A stretch of DNA of 18,403 nt from an uncultured Fretibacterium sp. (GTDB taxonomy: Bacteria > Synergistota > Synergistia > Synergistales > Aminobacteriaceae). Location of the stretch: NCBI GenBank assembly GCA_937911045.1, contig CALEPX010000076.1, positions 1 through 18,403 of the forward strand, given 5' to 3'. This document shows positions 13,846 to 18,403 of the stretch, piece after piece; the stretch's first letter is position 1, and every line of letters begins with the position of its first letter. The translations under genes were made by a program, and so were the position numbers. The notes beneath the pieces are model-generated. The model searched no databases. It saw nothing but the letters and a program-made list of their open reading frames with translations, and was not told the DNA's origin.

Positions 13846-14958
13846 TCATTTTCCTCCCGCTTTTCGAAACAGTTCTGAGATGTAATCCACCGTTTCGAGG
13901 GGAAGGTCGGCGTACATTGGCAGGGTCAGCACGCTGCGACTGGCCGAAAGGGCAACCGGTGTCTCCTCCGGCGCGCCGAAGCGGTCCCTGTAGCAGCCGT
14001 ATTCGCTGGCTAGCGGGTAAAAATACTTCCTGCAGAAGATGTGATGCGCTTTCATCGTCTCGAATACCTGATCCCGCGTCGCCCCAAAGAGCTCAGCGTC
14101 GATCAGAACCGGGAAATAGGCGTAATTCTGTCGAACCTCTGCCTGGAGCGGTCTGAGGGATACGCCCGGAATGTTCTGAAGGTTCTCCCGGTAGCGCTGA
14201 TCGATATGCTCACGTTTTTTCGTTTCATCCTCGATATGCCGCAGGTTGCACAGCCCCATGGCAGCGGAGAGCTCGTTCATCTTTCCGTTTGCACCCACAA
14301 GCTTCACGGATTCCGCGTCACGGATGCCGAAATCGCGCAGCATGACAAACTGCTCACGGATCTCCGGATCCCGGATTGAGACCGCGCCGCCCTCCGCGCT
14401 GTTGAAGGGCTTGGTGGCGTGGAAGCTGAAGCAGGTGATATCGCCAAACGCTGCCACGCTTTTTCCCTTCCACTCTTCGTAAAAGGCATGGGCACCGTCG
14501 TAGACCACCTTCAGACCATTCCTTTGGGCAATCGCCCCGATCTTGTCCATATCGCAGAGATTGCCGTACAGATGAACTGGCAGGATGGCGCAGGTGCGCT
14601 CCGTCAAGAGCCGCTCAAGTTTCTTTGCGTCCAAGGTCAGCGTCGAGGGCTCTACATCGCAGAATACAGGTGTCAGTCCATTGCGCACGATGGCGTGAAT
14701 GGTAGAGGCGAAGGTGAAGGGCGTGGTGATCACCTCCCCCCTGAGATTCAGTGCTGCGAGAGAGAGCTCCAGTGCCATGTGACCGTTGACGGTGAGCTCC
14801 ACCTGATCAGTGCCCAGCACATGGCATAACGCCTCTTGAAACGCCTGATGTTTTTCGCCGCAATTGGACAGCCATTTGGACTCCCACAGTCCGCGAATCT
14901 CCGCACAGTATTCTTCATAGGACGGCATCGAAGGCCGCGTTACGAATATGTTTTCCAT
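13846..14958 (-). CDS. DegT/DnrJ/EryC1-family PLP aminotransferase
   Basis: The ATG at 14958 (370 residues) is preferred because GGGGGAAG lies about 5-7 nt upstream; a frame extending to 14997 adds 13 unconserved residues with no ribosome site. Family hallmarks, in this numbering: TTPFTFASTIHAI (about 78-90), PVHLYGN (127-133), VVYDGAHA with PLP-pyridine Asp at D154, and SFHATKPFNSAEGG with the Schiff-base Lys at K183. The length is normal for fold-type I sugar aminotransferases, which transfer an amino group from glutamate to a keto-sugar nucleotide. It heads the operon with the MFS and HD genes. No other nucleotide-sugar genes are in the window. The exact sugar is unknown. The gene appears intact, despite lying at the edge of the GC-rich segment. 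Confidence 0.9.
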   Translation of the reverse strand: MENIFVTRPSMPSYEEYCAEIRGLWESKWLSNCGEKHQAFQEALCHVLGTDQVELTVNGHMALELSLAALNLRGEVITTPFTFASTIHAIVRNGLTPVFCDVEPSTLTLDAKKLERLLTERTCAILPVHLYGNLCDMDKIGAIAQRNGLKVVYDGAHAFYEEWKGKSVAAFGDITCFSFHATKPFNSAEGGAVSIRDPEIREQFVMLRDFGIRDAESVKLVGANGKMNELSAAMGLCNLRHIEDETKKREHIDQRYRENLQNIPGVSLRPLQAEVRQNYAYFPVLIDAELFGATRDQVFETMKAHHIFCRKYFYPLASEYGCYRDRFGAPEETPVALSASRSVLTLPMYADLPLETVDYISELFRKAGGK

Positions 14959-15006
14959 AGATCTTCCCCCAGAATAAAATATCTTCATTACTTTCACACT
15001 TGTAAT

Positions 15007-15162
15007 TTATATTTCATAAGCGTATTCAGCAACTTTGTTCCTTGCTGCACTTACACTATTATCATAATTGAAATTATAAGTAATTGCTAATGCCTGTTCC
15101 ACAAATGCTAATAAACTACACATTACAAACGCAATTAAACAAATAAAAATTCTTTTACACAT
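15007..15162 (-). CDS. 51-residue exported peptide, possibly 3'-truncated
   Basis: ATG at 15162 is preceded by AAGAGGA, about 8-9 nt upstream. Residues 1-26 form a textbook signal peptide: MCKRIFICLIAFVMCSLLAF, then VEQALA as the cleavage motif. The mature part is only about 25 residues (ITYNFNYDNSVSAARNKVAE and YAYEI) before a TAA. AT-rich codon use matches the AT-rich host segments, not the GC-rich operon that begins 49 nt beyond its stop. The short mature part and its place at the composition border suggest the original gene may have been cut there, but a natural small secreted peptide is possible. No family is recognised. Confidence 0.6.
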   Translation of the reverse strand: MCKRIFICLIAFVMCSLLAFVEQALAITYNFNYDNSVSAARNKVAEYAYEI

Positions 15163-15532
15163 AATGAAAGTTCCTCTTAAAAATAGAATAAATTAAATAT
15201 TTTTCGCTTATTTTTCTGCGAGAAATTATCACATAATGACGCTGCAGAAAAACAAAACTCTTTTCCAGATGTCGCATTTGAGAAATTCGGAGTTGAGGGC
15301 GTTTTACATTCCGGAATTTTGAAATTTTAGAGCGCGAAAAAACACCGAAAGCTGAAACTTCCGTAAAATCGGTGTTCTTTTTATTTTCGTACTTCGTTTC
15401 CGAACACCGCTCGAAACAAAATACCGGAAATAATTTCACAAACATGCCTCCAATCCGCACTTATAAATTTATTTTTTACCTACAACTTTCGCAGAGTTTT
15501 ATAGTCTACGAAGCATAAATTCCGTGAATATT
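15163..15532. other. Gene-free AT-rich spacer
   Basis: No supported gene here. A 101-codon open frame on the minus strand (15155-15460) runs through the terminator hairpin at 15341-15376, lacks a ribosome site and reads like low-complexity noise. Apart from the hairpin, I see nothing of note. Confidence 0.6.
15341..15376. terminator. Hairpin terminator, likely bidirectional
   Basis: AACACCGA (15341-15348) pairs with TCGGTGTT (15369-15376) around a 20-nt loop. CTTTTTATTTT follows on the + strand and TTTTTTCGCG on the minus strand. The loop is long, so folding may be modest. It would end transcription from the truncated methyltransferase gene upstream on the minus strand. Confidence 0.6.
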
Positions 15533-16570
15533 CTAATAAATACCCATATTTTTGTCAATTTTGAGCGTTTTTGCTAACTTGTTCCAGCCGCCGGATTTGC
15601 CTTCCATCGGAAAGAATATCTGTGTCGGGTTGAGTTCCATGCTCTCCTTCGGTATGTACAGCCCATGATACTTCATGCATGCCTTGTCCTTTGCGTACCA
15701 CACAAGATAATCATTCACTGTAGCAAGCAATACCGATGAAGCTCCCGTTGTCTTCTTGAACTTAATAATTGTGATGAAATTCTCAGCACCAAAAACTTCA
15801 TCACAAAGACAACGCACCAAATGAACGTTCTCATCACTGATTTGGACGAAGACACTGCCAGAATCTGTGAGCAACTCTCGCGTTAGCAGTAACCTATTCC
15901 TCAAATAATTCAGGTATGAGTGTATTCCAAGCTCCCACGTGTCGCGGAATGCTTTGATGGTTTCCGGTTCTGTCGATAAATCATCGTCATTCTTGTCTTT
16001 CACATCACGCTTATTAACAAACGGCTGAAAGTTTGAACCATACTTAATACCGTAAGGCGGATCGATGTATGCCATCTGAACTTTTCCCGCCATGCCCTCT
16101 TTTTGCAGGAGTGAGTTCATGATGACGAGAGAATCGCCGGCAATGAGTCGGTTCTTCCAGTTATCGAGATGTTGATATGATTCTATTGCCCTCTGCTGTT
16201 CAAGGATTCTTTGCACCGGATCAAGTTCAGGAAATAAACTGAGCTGCCTAACTTGTTGAGAGGCTGAAGCCGCTGTCTCTGCCCTCACTTTCTGAAATCG
16301 GTTTATCACACGCAAAGGGACTACAGTCTCATGAATATGTATTGATGATGTTGGGACATCAAACGATGTATTCTCTGCTTTCCCTGCCCAGTCTAGTGTT
16401 GGAGAAGAATGAACGTCAAAAGCATAGGTATGAATCTTATCAGCCTGATCGTCATGAGAAGCTAAACCCACGCGGGGATTATTCGGGCGTTTGTCTTCAT
16501 CATGTGTATACGATGAGACTTCTCTCAGATTGTCAAAATTGTCAGCACGCGATGTTTTTGGTGTTTTCAT
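15533..16570 (-). pseudogene. Truncated adenine-specific DNA methyltransferase (type III Mod-like)
   Basis: The 345-residue open frame is the N-terminal part of a beta-class DNA methyltransferase normally of 600-1000 residues. It contains the catalytic DPPY at 170-173 within AYIDPPYGIKYGSNFQPF, followed by family-typical FRDTWELGIHSYLNYLRNRL, LLTRELLTDSGSVFVQISDE and NVHLVRCLCDEVFGAENF. In this class the AdoMet-binding motif (F-x-G-x-G) lies after the target-recognition region, near the C-terminus; the frame ends at KIDKNMGIY before that, so the product cannot be an active enzyme. The downstream 500 bp do not contain the missing part. No restriction subunit is present. The gene starts 7 nt after the Rpn-like gene, with a poor ribosome site. 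Confidence 0.85.
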
Positions 16571-16576
16571 AGGAGT

Positions 16577-17491
16577 TTACCCACGTACCAAAGCAGAACT
16601 GCGTGATGATGCAAGACTTCGCACAACATCTTCTGATAGCTTGCTGATTTTAGTAATCATAGCAATCGGTAAGTTTTCCTGTAGCATCTCTTTGGCAATA
16701 CGCTGCCTTTCGTCCATACGAACTTCATCCCTGTCTCTTTGCAACATTTCTTGTTGATTCCATTCCGTTAAAAGCATTTTCTTCACCTCTGCCCTATTGC
16801 CTATTATGAAACTTCTAATCACAAAATCTTTCGGCATTTCATCGATAGCTAAATCTATTGCGGCCTCAAGATTATTTTTCTCTTTCTGATGCTGTCTTAT
16901 CGTCTCAACCAGCCATGCATACTCTTTCAAGGGGTTACAGGCATCCAGCAATTTTTGATTTTTGCCATAGTTGATATTAAGCATCGTTACTTTTACCTCA
17001 ATATCACTCTCTTCACTAGAAATGCCAAATGCATCGCTTAATTTCAGTACTATATTTTCAGGCTCTTCTTTTGTACCATTATAGAAACACACAAATCTTG
17101 GTCTTGGAAGCGTCTGTAACTTTGTACTGAACGGATTGTATTTACTGATTACTATATATTTCTCCAACAATTGCGCAAAATGTCGTAAAAACCGCGTCGG
17201 CATATTGGGATCAAACGTACTTTGATGTTCCCAAAGGTTCAGTTCAAATGCGATTAAGAATGAGACATCATTCTGAAGACCGACAAATAAAGCGTCATCA
17301 ATTGTGTTGAATTGTATACTCTCTGGATTGCGGTAATGAGAATTATTCACAGCATTGTATAATGCCAGAGTCCAGTCTTTATGCTCAGGATTTCCGAATA
17401 ATGATTTAAAGATTCGGTCTTTATATTTTTCGTTTACTGGTGGCTTCTTCTTCGGTTTCTGAGCAACTTTCGCATTTTTCTTTCCCGGCAA
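16577..17491 (-). CDS. Rpn-family PD-(D/E)XK nuclease / putative transposase
   Basis: The 304-residue protein starts with TTG; AAGGAG lies about 10 nt upstream and an in-frame TAG lies just before, so TTG is the first possible start. The basic N-terminus (KKNAKVAQKPKKKP) is followed by YKDRIFKSLFGNPEHKDWTL and then NDVSFLIAFELNLWEHQST (about 74-92), the PD-(D/E)XK core of recombination-promoting nucleases, where an acidic strand and E-x-Q follow the first Asp. MPTRFLRHFAQLLEKYI and PRPRFVCFYNG are typical of this family, which is abundant in gut anaerobes. The C-terminal segment (EVKKMLLTEWNQQEMLQRDR) is a charged helix. E. coli RpnA-type members are DNA endonucleases that promote RecA-independent recombination. 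The neighbouring broken methyltransferase is probably a chance neighbour. Confidence 0.82.
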   Translation of the reverse strand: MPGKKNAKVAQKPKKKPPVNEKYKDRIFKSLFGNPEHKDWTLALYNAVNNSHYRNPESIQFNTIDDALFVGLQNDVSFLIAFELNLWEHQSTFDPNMPTRFLRHFAQLLEKYIVISKYNPFSTKLQTLPRPRFVCFYNGTKEEPENIVLKLSDAFGISSEESDIEVKVTMLNINYGKNQKLLDACNPLKEYAWLVETIRQHQKEKNNLEAAIDLAIDEMPKDFVIRSFIIGNRAEVKKMLLTEWNQQEMLQRDRDEVRMDERQRIAKEMLQENLPIAMITKISKLSEDVVRSLASSRSSALVRG

Positions 17492-17697
17492 ATTGTTCTA
17501 TCTCCTTCATATAAAATTTTTATTTCATCTTCTTCACTGATTTTTATACAGAGATTTTTTATACAGAAAAACATTTTTGGGCATCATCTCCTACACGGTT
17601 ACAGTTGCACTCACCATTGACTTTCTTTCGATTTCTATTTACACATAAACGCAGTAAACAATCAAAATTACATCACCCTTTTTTGCATAATATAATA

Positions 17698-17739
17698 GCG
17701 CAAAGCAATTTCCTGTCAAGAGGGGAATTGCTCTTTCGC
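17698..17739. repeat. Imperfect 42-nt hairpin
   Basis: Inner stem GCAATTTCC (17705-17713) with GGGAATTGC (17723-17731), one G:U and a 9-nt loop. It is extended by GCGCAAA against TCTTTCGC with one bulge and one mismatch. No T-run follows, so it is not a normal terminator. It resembles REP-type or IS end hairpins. Confidence 0.55.
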
Positions 17740-17751
17740 CAATGTGAAGAA

Positions 17752-17775
17752 TATGATAAACGCTATGATAAACGC
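17752..17775. repeat. 12-bp perfect tandem repeat
   Basis: TATGATAAACGC occurs twice head to tail, 12 nt after the hairpin. It may be an iteron-like or protein-binding site, or simple slippage; two copies are too few to decide. Confidence 0.6.
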
Positions 17776-17985
17776 TTGCCCACCGGTTTTCATGAAATAT
17801 GTGCCTACTAGGCGCGAAGTTCAAAAAACATTTTTTCATTAACAGCTCTTTCTTAAGTTCGTGTATTCTAGGATAATTCATTCGCGGTACTGACATCATA
17901 GTCCACAACGAACTCTTTTTTATACACAATGTTGAGAAAGAATCAAGACGAAGACTTAAATAACCTCAGATCCCGGGGGACAGAG

Positions 17986-18020
17986 GTTGCGATTTAGTTC
18001 TAAATTCCGTAAAATTGCGA
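17986..18020. repeat. 35-bp dispersed repeat, copy 2
   Basis: It matches 69-103 at 31 of 35 positions in direct orientation. The core ATTTAGTTCTAAAT is a perfect palindrome with a TT centre. It lies just before the terminator at 18037. Confidence 0.6.
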
Positions 18021-18036
18021 TAGAAAAGTCTTCCTT

Positions 18037-18080
18037 AAGAAAAAAGATGTCCTTCTACCTAGAAGGGCATCTTTTTTCTT
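18037..18080. terminator. Strong bidirectional intrinsic terminator
   Basis: A 20-bp stem (18037-18056 against 18061-18080) with one G:U pair and a 4-nt loop (ACCT). It contains A6 and T6 runs, so it works on either strand. It overlaps the stop codon (18079-18081) of the minus-strand remnant and so is that gene's own terminator. Confidence 0.88.
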
Positions 18081-18274
18081 ATTTTGCTTCATCCATGGAC
18101 ACCGCGTATCTTAACGCCACATTGTACTTTCCGCCTTCGGAATCGGTAACTGTGAGCAGATCCATGCGCGATGTGTTACCTTCATACTCAAAATCACCGT
18201 AGCGTCCATCAAAAACATAGCTATTTTTAGGACTTTCGAGTTTGCAATCAAGTATTAAGCTTTCAGTCCCCCCT
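18079..18274 (-). pseudogene. 5'-truncated gene remnant interrupted by MITE copy 2
   Basis: About 64 codons are open on the minus strand: LILDCKLESPKNSYVFDGRY, then GDFEYEGNTSRMDLLTVTDS, EGGKYNVALRYAVSM and DEAK, ending in TAA directly at the terminator. The sequence has good protein character (alternating strands, no bias). No start codon with a ribosome site exists in the native part; the frame continues upstream into the MITE (...SPSKKISNFCRSGEFSDS) and meets a stop there without any ATG, GTG or TTG. It is therefore the 3' end of a gene whose 5' part lies beyond the MITE. No family is recognised. Confidence 0.65.
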
Positions 18275-18403
18275 AGGCTGTCCGAAAACTCCCCGGACCG
18301 ACAAAAATTGGAGATCTTTTTACTAGGGGACGAAACGGAAAATGTGTTAGAGAGGCTTTCTCGTTGTTCTTAATTTTCTGACAACTCTTTAGCTTTTAGT
18401 TTT
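18275..18403. mobile_element. MITE-like element, copy 2, cut by window end
   Basis: It starts with AGGCTGTCCGAAAACT and matches 10490-10618 in the same orientation at 119 of 129 positions. The right inverted repeat is cut after AGTTTT by the end of the window. In this copy the read-in tail from the right end would be KLKAKELSEN followed by a stop, against KLKAQELSEN in copy 1. Confidence 0.85.

Larger units (their letters stand above)
10629..14990. other. GC-rich segment, probable foreign DNA
   Basis: By eye this stretch has far more G/C in third codon positions than the DNA on either side. The left edge coincides with the right inverted repeat of the MITE at 10490-10628. The right edge falls between about 14958 and 15007, where the sequence becomes AT-rich again. 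It carries a small unknown gene, a decayed tannase-like gene and an aminotransferase-MFS-HD operon, all of a kind common in Clostridia. No integrase, att site or tRNA is visible. An assembly or binning chimera cannot be excluded from sequence alone. Confidence 0.7.
17492..17985. other. AT-rich intergenic region with short repeats
   Basis: No gene is supported; open frames on both strands lack ribosome sites and domains. The region holds a long imperfect hairpin (17698-17739), a 12-bp tandem repeat (17752-17775), and a duplicated TTTTATACAGA near 17544-17575. The 20-mer at 17802-17821 resembles 52-71 at 16 of 20 positions. It looks like accumulated repeat debris, although a small structured RNA cannot be excluded. 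Confidence 0.5.

Noticed and set aside
12385..14829. Several long + strand frames (for example 12636-13550, 13566-14156, 14419-14829)
   Set aside because: They are antisense shadows of the clearly coding aminotransferase, MFS and HD genes in GC-rich DNA, where stop codons are rare.
15155..15460. 101-codon minus-strand frame
   Set aside because: It runs through the terminator hairpin at 15341-15376, lacks a ribosome site and has no protein-like pattern.
17752..17775. CRISPR-like or iteron array
   Set aside because: Only two 12-bp units with no spacer; no further copies nearby and no cas or rep gene in the window.
17639..17929. 96-codon minus-strand frame
   Set aside because: It crosses the hairpin and the 12-bp tandem repeat, has no ribosome site and resembles no family.

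Overview
The window looks like a chromosomal stretch of an AT-rich, diderm, host-associated anaerobe. The exported-protein families (FlgT/LPP20-like, Sel1, LprI-like and FMN-binding domains), the VapBC-type pair and the many small gene remnants would fit something like a Synergistota member, but no marker gene is present and the taxon call is weak. No rRNA, tRNA or CRISPR array was seen.

Region 1 (1-9090) is dominated by exported proteins on the + strand: a PDZ protein (684-2141), then a tight five-gene cluster (2923-9037) with gaps of 9, -4, 17 and 27 nt. Every product has an N-terminal signal peptide. Four of the six proteins appear to carry the same FlgT/LPP20-like fold, joined to different interaction domains (PDZ, TPR, Sel1). 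The other two (SH3+LprI-like, and FMN-binding) share a recently duplicated C-terminal module of about 66 residues. A VapBC-like toxin-antitoxin pair sits between the PDZ gene and the cluster on the opposite strand. The cluster ends in a strong hairpin at 9065-9090. I consider this cluster the best candidate for an undescribed envelope system.

Region 2 (9107-10628) is a patch of small or broken genes: an acidic zinc-ribbon protein, a small unknown protein, an ISL3-like transposase remnant, and an exported peptidoglycan-binding protein whose stop codon lies in a 139-bp MITE-like element (10490-10628). A second copy of that element, in the same orientation, runs off the window end (18275-18403).

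Region 3 (10629 to about 14990) is visibly GC-richer, with different codon use, and starts exactly at the MITE. It holds a small unknown gene whose 3' end is made of MITE sequence, a decayed tannase-like esterase, and a compact minus-strand operon: DegT-type aminotransferase, MFS transporter, HD-domain protein. It looks like DNA from a Clostridia-like donor.

Region 4 (15000-18403) is AT-rich again and mostly remnants: a 51-residue exported peptide, a DNA methyltransferase cut off before its AdoMet-binding motif, an Rpn-type PD-(D/E)XK nuclease, hairpins and short repeats. It ends with a 5'-truncated gene that has an excellent terminator and is interrupted by the second MITE copy.
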